In this document: positions 1 through 8,522 of the stretch, in pieces
Position numbering within the stretch: position 1 is the stretch's first letter
Layout of the letters: each line of letters begins with the position of its first letter
NCBI RefSeq assembly: GCF_946479715.1
Contig: NZ_CAMLHF010000103.1
Span: forward strand, 1 to 18,382
From: an uncultured Pedobacter sp.
GTDB taxonomy: Bacteria; Bacteroidota; Bacteroidia; Sphingobacteriales; Sphingobacteriaceae
Length of the DNA stretch: 18,382 nt
Direction of reading: 5' to 3'
Notes under the pieces: generated by a model
The model's database searches: none
What the model saw: the letters and a program-made list of their open reading frames with translations, nothing else
Told to the model about the DNA's origin: nothing
Program-made: the position numbers and the translations under genes

Positions 1-44
1 CACCGAGATCTACACTCTTTCCCTACACGACGCTCTTCCGATCT
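1..44 (+). other. Illumina P5/TruSeq adapter remnant (assembly contamination)
   Basis: These 44 bases match the 3' part of the standard Illumina universal (P5) adapter, ending in its familiar GCTCTTCCGATCT. The match is exact as I recall the adapter. It is not biological sequence and marks the end of an untrimmed contig, so genomic DNA starts near base 45. Nothing should be read into the junction. Confidence 0.98.
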
Positions 45-91
45 AATTAAAAGCTTTGTAACTATTGGGCCTGCAAAAACTATGACTGCTT

Positions 92-1684
92 TTAATAAGT
101 AGCTGTAGCATATTTTGTTATTTTCTCATGTAACGTAGCAAGTTCAAAGGGTTTGCTTATCACATCATTTGCCCCGGCATCCATAGCTGTTTTAGTATCG
201 GTTTCCATAACCGCGGCCGAAAATGTGATTATTGGGATGTTTTCTTTGCCTTTGGCATAACCATTTCTAATCATTCTGATCGCATCTAAACCATTCAAAA
301 CAGGCATAAAGGTATCCATAAGGATAAGGTCATAATGATTTTCTTTTAGCTTATTTATTGCATCTTTCCCATTTTCAACAACATCGGCATCAATCATCCA
401 ATCCTTTAATATTTTTACAATAAGAAACTTGTTGATCGGATTATCTTCGGCAACTAGAATTTTGACGTTGTTAAAAGGAGTAAAATTCTCTTTAGCTACT
501 TTCTGAATAGGTAGTGCTTCTTTTACAATTTCATACCAGTTTGTAAAACAGAATGTACTTCCCCTGTTTTCTTCACTAAATACTTCAAGATGACCGCCCT
601 TAAGTTTAGCAAGGTTTTTTACTATAGATAAACCCAGGCCTGTACCACCAAACTTTACCGTAGTTTGCTCATCGGCCTGCTCAAAGGTCTCGAATATTTT
701 CTCAATATTTTCCGAAGCTATTCCAATGCCTGTATCAATTACAGAAAATTTAACCTGAATATTATTGCCCTTGCTGTTCAGGATTTCAACCCTTAAAGTG
801 ACACTGCCCTGAGATGTAAATTTAATCGCATTCCCGATCAGGTTCATTAAAATCTGATTTAAACGCAATGAATCTGCAAGCACATGAGCAGGCAACTCAG
901 GGTCTAATTCCATTTCTAGATTCAGTTTTTTCTCTTTTGCCCTTATGCGTAAAAGATTAATAACTGAATTACAAACGTTTGTGATATCAGTTGGAGTCCT
1001 ATTGATTTTAAATTTTCCAGCTTCAATTTTTGATAAATCTAATATGTCATTAATAACCCCCAACAGCGAACTAGATGATATTTCAAGCAAAGAAATCATC
1101 TCTCTTTGCTCTTCGGTTAAATTGGTCCGTTCCAAAAGATGCGCAAGACCAATAATTCCATTGATGGGAGTACGGATTTCGTGGCTCATATTGGCAAGAA
1201 AATTTTCTTTTATTCTTTTGCCCTGCTCAGCTTCTTCTTTAGCCTTTATCAGCTCCTTTTGATAAGCTTCCAACTCTTTGTTTTTTGCCTTTATTTCACG
1301 CTGATTTCTTATGAATTGTATGAAAGAATCAACCTTTGCAGAAGTAATAAATGGATCTAATGGTTTATATAGATAGTCGACAGCGCCAGAGTTTAATCCT
1401 TTTACTGCATATTTTGTTTCTTTAGAAATTGCTGTTACAAATATGATTAATATGTCTTTAGTTCGAGGATTACTTTTTAGTATTTCAACAAGTTCAAAGC
1501 CATCCATCTCTGGCATTTGAACATCAACTAAAGCAATTGCAATATCCATTTCCCAGGAAATTCTAAGTGCTTCATTTGGATTTGTGGTACTGATTATATT
1601 AATATCATTTCTCTGTAATAATGCCTCAAGCGCTATTATGTTTTCAGGTCTGTCATCAACAATCAATATATTAATCTTATCCAT
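92..1684 (-). CDS. Hybrid REC-histidine kinase-REC signalling protein
   Basis: Cytoplasmic hybrid kinase of 530 residues with no membrane segment or signal peptide. Domains in order: an N-terminal receiver at about 4-125 (acidic pair D10/D11, phospho-acceptor D54 in VDVQMPEMDG, T84, K107); a short coiled coil at about 128-160; HisKA with H168 in NMSHEIRTP; HATPase_c with N box N285, G1 box D317-T-G-I-G and G2 box G346-GTGLGL; and a C-terminal receiver at about 406-527 (E413/D414, D457, K511-P). All residues needed for autophosphorylation and for both receivers are present. The N-terminal receiver suggests input by phosphotransfer from another kinase, plausibly the 1157-residue hybrid encoded upstream. 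It starts 25 bases after the cheR stop codon and is probably cotranscribed. No output domain or DNA-binding domain is present. The ligand and final target are unknown. It is the last gene before the adapter junction, so the operon may continue beyond it. Confidence 0.93.
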   Translation of the reverse strand: MDKINILIVDDRPENIIALEALLQRNDINIISTTNPNEALRISWEMDIAIALVDVQMPEMDGFELVEILKSNPRTKDILIIFVTAISKETKYAVKGLNSGAVDYLYKPLDPFITSAKVDSFIQFIRNQREIKAKNKELEAYQKELIKAKEEAEQGKRIKENFLANMSHEIRTPINGIIGLAHLLERTNLTEEQREMISLLEISSSSLLGVINDILDLSKIEAGKFKINRTPTDITNVCNSVINLLRIRAKEKKLNLEMELDPELPAHVLADSLRLNQILMNLIGNAIKFTSQGSVTLRVEILNSKGNNIQVKFSVIDTGIGIASENIEKIFETFEQADEQTTVKFGGTGLGLSIVKNLAKLKGGHLEVFSEENRGSTFCFTNWYEIVKEALPIQKVAKENFTPFNNVKILVAEDNPINKFLIVKILKDWMIDADVVENGKDAINKLKENHYDLILMDTFMPVLNGLDAIRMIRNGYAKGKENIPIITFSAAVMETDTKTAMDAGANDVISKPFELATLHEKITKYATATY

Positions 1685-1709
1685 GTTTTATCTTATCTGA
1701 GTGTTAACG

Positions 1710-2534
1710 TTAACCTATTTTCTGGTAAATGTTGTTTTTCTTGTCTATGATTTTAAATCTGCCTATTTCGGTACTTCTTAGTGTTTCCTTCGATCCTAAA
1801 CATAAAAAACCAAAATTAGCTAAACTATTGTAAAATAATTCAATTACTCTTTTCTGCAATTCAGTATTGAAGTAGATAAGTACATTCCTGCAGGAAATGA
1901 CTTGAAACTCATTGAATACCCCATCCGAAGCTAAATTATGAACTGAGAACAGTACATTTTTCTTTAAAGAATGATTAATCTTTGCCGCATCATATTTTGC
2001 CGTATAATAATCAGACAACGTGTGTATTGTACCAGTTTTATGGAAATTTTCAGAATACTGCTTCATTTTTTGTAAATCATAGATTCCATTCCGGGCATAT
2101 TCCAAAACATCTACATTGATATCTGTTCCGTAAAAAAAACATCGTTCGTACAAGTTTTCTTCTGAAAAGAGTATGGCATAAGAATAAAGTTCTTCTCCAG
2201 TAGAGCATCCAGCGTTCCAAACTTTGATCCTTTGGTAAGATCTTAAATAGGGGATTACATTAGCCGCTACAGATTTGTAAAATAAGGGATCCCTAAACAT
2301 TTCAGTTACATTTACTGTAACCTCAATTAAAAAATTTTCAAAGTAATCGGGGTCGTTTGTTAATAATATGCGCAAATCAAACAACGATAGCTTTTGAAGC
2401 TGCATAATTCTGGTAACCCTTCTTTTTAGAGAAGCAGCGGAATAATCTCCAAAATCAAAACCATGCACATTTCTAATGAAATCTACCAGATCAGTTAGTT
2501 GTTCGTATGTTATTGTGTCTGATGATTGATCCAT
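1710..2534 (-). CDS. cheR: CheR-type SAM-dependent protein-glutamate methyltransferase
   Basis: CheR family enzyme of 274 residues, the usual length. CheR proteins transfer a methyl group from S-adenosylmethionine to glutamate side chains, classically on chemoreceptor coiled coils. Visible signatures are the N-terminal helical domain (about 8-75), the family motif TEMFRD (77-82, equivalent to TxFFRD), the SAM-binding loop WNAGCSTGEE (106-115), the acidic D138 in YGTDIN, and CRNVLIYF (215-222). No TPR or CheB domain is fused. The ATG lies one base after the stop of the 1157-residue kinase, which implies translational coupling, and a REC-kinase-REC gene follows 25 bases later. No chemoreceptor, CheA, CheW or CheB is in the window. 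The substrate is therefore not evident; a kinase linker is one possibility (inference). The family call is firm. Confidence 0.94.
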   Translation of the reverse strand: MDQSSDTITYEQLTDLVDFIRNVHGFDFGDYSAASLKRRVTRIMQLQKLSLFDLRILLTNDPDYFENFLIEVTVNVTEMFRDPLFYKSVAANVIPYLRSYQRIKVWNAGCSTGEELYSYAILFSEENLYERCFFYGTDINVDVLEYARNGIYDLQKMKQYSENFHKTGTIHTLSDYYTAKYDAAKINHSLKKNVLFSVHNLASDGVFNEFQVISCRNVLIYFNTELQKRVIELFYNSLANFGFLCLGSKETLRSTEIGRFKIIDKKNNIYQKIG

Positions 2535-2535
2535 A

Positions 2536-5500
2536 TTAACTTAACCAAACTCTCAGCATTGATAACAGTTTATCCATATCTACTGGTTTAGATATGTAAT
2601 CATTAGCACCTGCCTCAATACATTTCTCTCTGTCGTTTTTCATGGCTTTTGCAGTTAAAGCAATAATTGGAAGTTTTGAAAAGCGTTTCTCACTTCTAAT
2701 TGCTTTCATCGCTTCGTATCCATCCATTTCAGGCATCATAATATCCATTAGAACCAAATCAATCTCCTCATTTTCGGCCAATCGCTCAAGTGCCTCTCTT
2801 CCATTGTTTGCAATTACAATATTCATATCGTAGAGTTGCAAGGCGCTTGAGAGGGCAAAAATATTACGCATGTCATCATCGGTAATTAGAATGGTTTTGT
2901 CTTTTAGCGCTTTTTCAATAGTAGATACACCCTTACTTTTATTTTGTGTTTGAATAGTGGATCTGTCGCTTTGTTTAAGCTTGTTCATGAAAAGACTTAC
3001 TTCATCAATTAATCTGTCATTTGATTTGTTTGATTTAAGAACCATGGCTTCCGTATATCTCATAATATGGGCCATTTTTTCATCGCTTAATTCCATCGCT
3101 GTATTAATGATTACAGGTACATGAATAAGACCCGGCTTCGATTTAATCATATCTAATAGATCAAATCCAGAAATATCAGGGAGTTTTAGATCAAGGATAA
3201 TACAATCAAATGTGTGTTTTTCCAGAAATTCTAATGCCTCTTTACCAGTAAACGCTTGCTTTACATCAACACCCTTATCGGTAAGTTGCTGGGTTAAAAC
3301 TTTACTATGAAGTTCTTGGTCTTCAATTACTAAAACGGTATTAAAATTATACTTTATATAAGCAGAGCTCAATAGTTCAAATGCCTCATCAAGTCTATCC
3401 TTTTCAATTGGCTTTTTGAGGAAGCCTATGGCACCTTCTTTTTTTGCCTTACTTTCCTTTTCATTGCCTGCCGACATCATGTGTACAGGAATGTGTTTTG
3501 TTTTTGGATTTTCTTTTAGCTTTTTAAGTATTGTCCATCCGTCCATAACGGGTAGCATAATATCCAGAACAATCGCATCTGGAAGTTCAGATATTGCCAT
3601 TTCCAATCCAACATCTCCACTATGCGCAAGAAGAGGTTTAAATCCTTTTTCTATAGCATAATCATTTAGGACATCTGCAAATACAACATCATCTTCTACT
3701 ATTAGTAATGTTTGAACCGTACCATTCTTAACCGGAAGTAATACAGGTTCAGGAATTAAAGGAACAATTTTAGCCTCTTCAGTTATATGGTCAATTACCT
3801 CTTTTGGGCTATTTGCAGTATTTTCCTCAGGTATAAAAAGAGTAAAGGTACTTCCTAAGCCAGGTTCACTCATTACCTGAATTTCACCACCAAGTATATA
3901 TGCAAGTTCCTTGCTAATAGATAAGCCCAGGCCTGTACCACCATATTTTCTACTAGTAGATCCATCTGCTTGTTGGAATGCTTCAAATATTAGCTTCTGT
4001 TTATCTGCAGGTATCCCAATTCCAGAATCCTTTACTACTATGGCTATTATATTTTTATTGAAGCTTCTTAACTGCTCAGAATAAAACCTGGTTTCTTTTG
4101 CCGCATTGCTTATATTTAAGGATATCTCTCCGTGCTCTGGAGTGAACTTAAACGCATTTGAAAGAAGGTTCTTTACAATTTGTTCAAGTCTTGCCTGATC
4201 AGTGAGTATAGATTCGGGTAAGTTATGTTCAACCGTAGTTTTGAAATTAATTTTCTTACTTCTGGCTAGTTCACTAAACAATGCGTCCATGTCTTGTTGA
4301 ATGGCTCTAGGCTGGATATGTTCTATTGTCAGATCTATTTTCCCCGACTCAATTTTTGACAGATCAAGAATGTCATTAATAAGCGTTAACAGATCGGAGC
4401 CTGCATTGTGTATAACACCGGCATATTTAATTTGATCTTCGTTTAAATTTTCGGGTCTATTCTCTTTTAATATTCTTGCCAGAATCAATATGCTATTCAA
4501 TGGAGTTCTTAACTCATGACTCATGTTGGCTAAAAACTCAGATTTGTACTTACTTGAAACTTCCAGTTCTTCTGCTTTTAAGCTCATTGCCTCTCGCGCC
4601 TGATTTACCAGGATATTACGTTCCTCAAGGAGCTGGGCTTTTTCTTCCAGTTCGGCATTGGTTTGGCGAAGTTCCTCTTGCTGTACCCTAAGTTCTTCTT
4701 CTGATGCCTGTAACTGCTCTGATTTAAATACCAGTTCTTCGTTTGTTGTGCGAAGTTCTTCCTGCTGGCTTTCCAGTTCTTCGGCTTGTTGCTGAGTTTG
4801 TTCAAACAAGGCTCTTAATTTTACGCGTGCTACTGCACTGTTTATTCCTACACCAATGCTTTCGGCAATTGTATTTAAGAATAACAACGTAGATGGGTCT
4901 GGCTCTTTGTTTAAACCTAACTCTATTACAGCCAGTGTTTCATTTTCAAATAGTATTGGAAGCAGAAATATATGGCTGGGTAGGGTGCTGCCTAATCCCG
5001 ATTGAATCTTTATATAATCTGAAGGAATTTTGTTAAGCAGTTTGGATTGTTGCTCAAGAGCTGTCTGCCCCACCAATCCTTCACCAAACTGATATTCTTT
5101 TAAACTTCCTTTTGAGTTTTCAAATGCATAGCCACCAATAAATTTGATGGTTTTTTTAGAACGATTAACCAGAAATATTGAACCAACCGGAGCATTTATG
5201 TAATTACATATTGAAGTTATTATTTTTGTGCATAGCTCATCAGCCCCCTGTTCTCCACGCATAGCCTCATTTACAGCTGTTGCACCTGATAGCAACCAGT
5301 TTTTTTGTTCGTTTTCAGCCGAAATCCGTTCCAGTTCGATATTGGAATCTCTGATTTGATTTTCTGTTAGTTTTTGCTGGTCAAAAGTTCTTCTGATATA
5401 CGAGAATAGAAACAAGATTAAACAAAAAATGATTACCGCACTTATCATAACCACTCCTTCACTTTGCTTGCTACTATTTACAATGGAAGCTTTTCTTTTC

Positions 5501-6009
5501 GCAAGGAGTTTAAGTTCGGTTTCAATTATTTTATTACCTATTTTTAAGATTTGAGTTTTATAAAGCTGGCCTAGTCCTGCCATTACACGCGATGCAGCAG
5601 CTTCTTTTCCATTTGATTCATAAGCGCTAAGAACCCCTTTCATCTCTTCGGTTTTAGCATGTGCATACTGGTTTAGAGAATCTATTCTGATCTGTTGCTC
5701 AGCATTGTCATTTGTTAACTGCTTTAATTCTGCTATTGTTGGAAGGATCTTTGAAGCATTGGCATTGTAAGGCTTAAGGTATTGTTTGTCGCCAGACAAA
5801 ACAAATCCCCTGATACTAGTTTCTGAGTTTAAAACCTGGAATTCAATGTCTTTTACCAAATTGATGACGTCATAAGTATGACCCTGCCATTTTGTATCCT
5901 GATTTAGCTTATCAATACTGAGATAGGATGTAATTGCTGATACCAAAACAAATAACAAGGATACAGCAAATCCTGTTAACACCTGTTGTTTAAAAGATAA
6001 TTTAAACAT
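2536..6009 (-). CDS. Membrane CHASE3-GAF hybrid histidine kinase with three receivers
   Basis: Very large sensor hybrid kinase of 1157 residues. Membrane segments at about 11-30 and 186-205 flank an extracytoplasmic helical domain of CHASE3 type (about 32-183, with the typical ETSIRGFVLSGDKQYL stretch). A GAF-like domain follows (about 245-395), then a long heptad coiled coil (about 400-490) made of repeated Q/E-rich units such as QQEELRTTNEEL and QQEELRQTNAEL. HisKA has H498 (NMSHELRTP). HATPase_c has N618, D661-SGIG and G690-GTGLGL. Three receivers follow: about 767-885 (D773/D774, D816, K866-P), about 890-1010 (E896/D897, D940, T970, K992 not followed by proline) and about 1038-1155 (D1044-D1046, D1089, K1141-P). 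All three keep a phospho-acceptor aspartate. No Hpt or output domain is visible, so phosphate presumably leaves to other proteins. It is coupled to cheR by a one-base gap. A weak -7-like element (TATCATTG, minus strand, 6051-6058) lies upstream. The signal sensed is unknown. Confidence 0.93.
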   Translation of the reverse strand: MFKLSFKQQVLTGFAVSLLFVLVSAITSYLSIDKLNQDTKWQGHTYDVINLVKDIEFQVLNSETSIRGFVLSGDKQYLKPYNANASKILPTIAELKQLTNDNAEQQIRIDSLNQYAHAKTEEMKGVLSAYESNGKEAAASRVMAGLGQLYKTQILKIGNKIIETELKLLAKRKASIVNSSKQSEGVVMISAVIIFCLILFLFSYIRRTFDQQKLTENQIRDSNIELERISAENEQKNWLLSGATAVNEAMRGEQGADELCTKIITSICNYINAPVGSIFLVNRSKKTIKFIGGYAFENSKGSLKEYQFGEGLVGQTALEQQSKLLNKIPSDYIKIQSGLGSTLPSHIFLLPILFENETLAVIELGLNKEPDPSTLLFLNTIAESIGVGINSAVARVKLRALFEQTQQQAEELESQQEELRTTNEELVFKSEQLQASEEELRVQQEELRQTNAELEEKAQLLEERNILVNQAREAMSLKAEELEVSSKYKSEFLANMSHELRTPLNSILILARILKENRPENLNEDQIKYAGVIHNAGSDLLTLINDILDLSKIESGKIDLTIEHIQPRAIQQDMDALFSELARSKKINFKTTVEHNLPESILTDQARLEQIVKNLLSNAFKFTPEHGEISLNISNAAKETRFYSEQLRSFNKNIIAIVVKDSGIGIPADKQKLIFEAFQQADGSTSRKYGGTGLGLSISKELAYILGGEIQVMSEPGLGSTFTLFIPEENTANSPKEVIDHITEEAKIVPLIPEPVLLPVKNGTVQTLLIVEDDVVFADVLNDYAIEKGFKPLLAHSGDVGLEMAISELPDAIVLDIMLPVMDGWTILKKLKENPKTKHIPVHMMSAGNEKESKAKKEGAIGFLKKPIEKDRLDEAFELLSSAYIKYNFNTVLVIEDQELHSKVLTQQLTDKGVDVKQAFTGKEALEFLEKHTFDCIILDLKLPDISGFDLLDMIKSKPGLIHVPVIINTAMELSDEKMAHIMRYTEAMVLKSNKSNDRLIDEVSLFMNKLKQSDRSTIQTQNKSKGVSTIEKALKDKTILITDDDMRNIFALSSALQLYDMNIVIANNGREALERLAENEEIDLVLMDIMMPEMDGYEAMKAIRSEKRFSKLPIIALTAKAMKNDREKCIEAGANDYISKPVDMDKLLSMLRVWLS

Positions 6010-6060
6010 ATATTAAGTTAATAAATATTGAAGCTCTTAAAAAATAAATACAATGATAGT

Positions 6061-6076
6061 ACTTGTTAAGACAAGT
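6061..6076. repeat. Short inverted repeat between lytTR-type gene and hybrid kinase
   Basis: A perfect six-base inverted repeat ACTTGT-TAAG-ACAAGT lies in the 90-base gap between the LytTR regulator stop (6100) and the hybrid kinase start (6009). It has no U-run on either side, so it is a poor intrinsic terminator. It could be an operator or a small mRNA hairpin, or chance in AT-rich DNA. Confidence 0.3.
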
Positions 6077-6099
6077 TGACTAACTATTGTAAGATAAAT

Positions 6100-6786
6100 T
6101 TAATGTAATTCCCTTAAACATTGATTATAAGTTACCCCAATTGGGATAATTTGCTCACCAATCCAGATTTGAGTGCGATCAAACTTGCTGATTTTGTCTT
6201 TTGAAACTATAAAAGCGCGGTGTGTTCTTATGAATGATTTTGCAGGAAGCAATAGAAGCATTTCACTTATTGGGATTCTGGTACTAAGAAGCGGACTGTT
6301 TACAAGGTGTATAAGGGTATAGTTCCCCGAAGCCTCTATATATAGTATATCCTCAATTTGTACTTTTATTTGTTCGTAGCCATCCTTAATAAAAATGGCC
6401 GCAGGTTGTTCCTCATTTTCTGTCTTATTTCTAAGGTTATAGAACTCTTGAGCTTTGTTGCATCCTTTTAAAAAGCGGGCGAGTGAAAATGGTTTTAATA
6501 AATAGTCAACAGCATCCAGTTCAAAACCCTTAACCGCATGTTCAGAGTATGCCGTTGTAAAAATAACCATTGGAGGGTTCGTTAGGCTATTTAAAAAATC
6601 AATGCCACTAATATCGGGCATTTTTATGTCTAGAAAGATTAAATCGATTTTATTGTTTTGCAAATAAGAAATAGCCTCAAAAGCATTTACAAATGTAGCT
6701 TTGAGTTCAATAAACGGAACTTTAGAAGCGTGCGATTCTATTATATCAAGTGCTATCGGTTCGTCATCAATTGCTATTGCCAGCAT
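6100..6786 (-). CDS. LytTR-family response regulator
   Basis: Transcription regulator of 228 residues, a normal length for the LytR/AgrA class. The receiver covers about 1-118, with D7/D8, phospho-acceptor D53 (FLDIKMPD), T78 and K98-P. The LytTR DNA-binding domain covers about 130-226, with the usual core IEDILYIEASGNYTLIHL and FIRTHRAFIVSKDKI. Proteins of this class bind short direct repeats in promoters when phosphorylated. It lies 86 bases downstream of a LytS-type kinase on the same strand, so the two are very likely a cognate pair. The 1157-residue hybrid kinase follows after 90 bases on the same strand; cotranscription is possible but not shown. Target genes cannot be read from the window. 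Confidence 0.95.
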   Translation of the reverse strand: MLAIAIDDEPIALDIIESHASKVPFIELKATFVNAFEAISYLQNNKIDLIFLDIKMPDISGIDFLNSLTNPPMVIFTTAYSEHAVKGFELDAVDYLLKPFSLARFLKGCNKAQEFYNLRNKTENEEQPAAIFIKDGYEQIKVQIEDILYIEASGNYTLIHLVNSPLLSTRIPISEMLLLLPAKSFIRTHRAFIVSKDKISKFDRTQIWIGEQIIPIGVTYNQCLRELH

Positions 6787-6836
6787 TTTTTAATATCATT
6801 TGTTATCTAGTAGTAGAGGCTTTTGTTGGCACAATA

Positions 6837-6848
6837 TAAGATATCTTA
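6837..6848. repeat. 12-bp palindrome upstream of LytTR regulator
   Basis: TAAGATATCTTA is a perfect 12-base palindrome inside the 86-base gap between the sensor kinase stop and the regulator start. It could be a protein-binding site, but palindromes of this AT-rich kind arise easily by chance. LytTR proteins usually bind direct repeats rather than palindromes. Confidence 0.25.
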
Positions 6849-6872
6849 AATAAGTTTGCCCCTAGTAATTTA

Positions 6873-8375
6873 TTATAATTGTAGTGTTAAATGAATAAAG
6901 AACTCATTGGCACTTTCCCTGATAATTAATTCATGTTTGCGAGGATACAGCAGTGCGAGCCTTTGTTTTACATTTTGTAAGCCAATACCACTTTTAAGTT
7001 TCTCGGGGTCATTATCAGGTTTAATATGGATGCTGTTATTTACATCAAAATACAGGGTATTCTCTTTGGTTTGCAATGTGATCTTTATATGCGATGGGTG
7101 CTGTAAACTAACCCCATGCTTAAAGGCGTTTTCAACAAACGGAATGAGTAGCATTGGGGCGATCTGTTGATTGTTTAGCTGTTCTTCAATTTGTGTTTCT
7201 ATTGAAATTGAAGCTGAACGTGAAGTCCTCAACTTTTGTAAAGCAATATAATTATTAAGGTAATCCACATCTCTGGTCAGGGAAATTTTATCCTGAAGGT
7301 TCTCCTGAAGCATAAATCGCATCATATCACCCAATTTCTGAATACCTTCGCCAGTACGTTCTGCTTTTTCTTGCAAAGCAGTTCCATATAATGTGTTTAG
7401 TGCATTAAATAAAAAGTGCGGATTAATTTGAGATCGCAGGAAACTTAAACTTGCATCGGATTTTCCAAGCTCAGTTTTTAAACTGTTAAGCTCTATACTG
7501 GAATCGTTCCTTTTTTTATAAATATACCAGGATAATGGTGCACTTATTATGAGTTGGGTAGGTATATGGAAAGCTATTACAACACCAGCCATTTCCCCAT
7601 GGTTGCTAAACATTAATGCTATAAGCGCAAGTGGGAGACAAGATGCGATGGTAATGAAAAATATCTTCCAGAAATAGTTCCAAAAACGCTTTCCAGATTC
7701 TTTAACCTGAGGGATAAGATAGTATAATGAAAAGATAACAAGAGCTATTGTTGAACAAATTACAAGTGTCCAGCATACTATAACCTCGAATGGCGATGAT
7801 GTGGCTATTAGTAAAAGCAGGCCCACAAACCAGAATGCTGCTCCAAAAACGGCTTCTAACTTAGTTCGGTTATATGGGTCATTCCCTGCATGCTCATTTT
7901 CCTTAATATTAATAATCAGTTTTTTAAGAGCTACATATATGGTGATGACTAGTATCAGCCATGCAGAATATGTAAACCCTTTAAAAAAGAAGTGGTTGTA
8001 AGCATCCTGAGTGCTATTAAAGTCGGGGAACATATAAACCTTACTATATGTATAGGTGATGCTGGTAATTAATCCGATTCCCAGAAACAAGCCGATTAAA
8101 ATGACCAGCGACAAGGCTCTGCTATTTGGTTTAAAAAGAGCAGGAATGATGCAGAAATTCAATAAGAGAAAACTGAAATACAGTATAGAAAAACGAAACA
8201 GTTCGGGAATAAGATAATTCGAAACATAAGAATATTGCATGTTGGCACCCTTGGCTAGATATTCTAGGTGACTTGGAGTGCTGTCGCCTGAATTTGAAAC
8301 TAGTAAAAGGATGGCAAATCCATAAAGGCTGGTAGCTATCCAAAATTCAACCTTCGTTAATTCTGATAATTTCAT
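6873..8375 (-). CDS. LytS/YehU-type membrane sensor histidine kinase
   Basis: Integral membrane kinase of 500 residues. About eight hydrophobic spans are visible (near 11-28, 57-79, 87-109, 132-150, 172-192, 195-221, 231-255 and 262-284). The cytoplasmic His_kinase domain (PF06580 type) starts near 308 with the hallmark SQINPHFLFNALNTLY, where H320 is the expected phosphorylation site. The HATPase part has the N box IPFVENAFKHG (N416) and the G box SGIGLQNVKQRL (about 462-472). There is no HAMP, PAS or known periplasmic sensor domain; the membrane domain itself is the likely input. The partner is the LytTR regulator encoded 86 bases downstream. The start codon at 8375 is followed directly by a typical cytoplasmic N-terminus, and the gene is divergent from the YffB-like gene across a 147-base gap. 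The signal is unknown. Confidence 0.94.
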   Translation of the reverse strand: MKLSELTKVEFWIATSLYGFAILLLVSNSGDSTPSHLEYLAKGANMQYSYVSNYLIPELFRFSILYFSFLLLNFCIIPALFKPNSRALSLVILIGLFLGIGLITSITYTYSKVYMFPDFNSTQDAYNHFFFKGFTYSAWLILVITIYVALKKLIINIKENEHAGNDPYNRTKLEAVFGAAFWFVGLLLLIATSSPFEVIVCWTLVICSTIALVIFSLYYLIPQVKESGKRFWNYFWKIFFITIASCLPLALIALMFSNHGEMAGVVIAFHIPTQLIISAPLSWYIYKKRNDSSIELNSLKTELGKSDASLSFLRSQINPHFLFNALNTLYGTALQEKAERTGEGIQKLGDMMRFMLQENLQDKISLTRDVDYLNNYIALQKLRTSRSASISIETQIEEQLNNQQIAPMLLIPFVENAFKHGVSLQHPSHIKITLQTKENTLYFDVNNSIHIKPDNDPEKLKSGIGLQNVKQRLALLYPRKHELIIRESANEFFIHLTLQL

Positions 8376-8509
8376 TTGTTGCTGATTAATACTTTTTGAT
8401 TTTCAATACGTTTTGTTGATGCAATAGTACAACGACTATGGGTTACAAAATTTAAAATGTGATGAAACCTTTAAAAAATGTGACGAATTATGATTTGAAT
8501 TCTTTTTTT

Positions 8510-8517
8510 TAAGTTTG
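8510..8517 (+). promoter_or_regulatory. Bacteroidota -7 promoter element for the YffB-like gene
   Basis: TAAGTTTG fits the Bacteroidota -7 consensus TAnnTTTG exactly. The last G is six bases before the ATG at 8523, so transcription should begin at or just before the start codon. A weak -33 candidate (TTA, 8488-8490) sits 19 bases upstream. The match is to a short motif and is not proof of activity. Confidence 0.6.
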
Positions 8518-8522
8518 CCATT

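Noticed and set aside
45..91. A terminator after the last kinase gene
   Set aside because: Only a six-base AAAAGC/GCTTTT pairing with a 33-base loop is present, one side of which overlaps the stop codon. This is too weak to call.
4605..4805. A 66-codon open frame on the minus strand inside the kinase coiled coil
   Set aside because: It is an alternate-frame by-product of the repetitive Q/E heptad codons of the real kinase gene; there is no independent start context or protein-like pattern.
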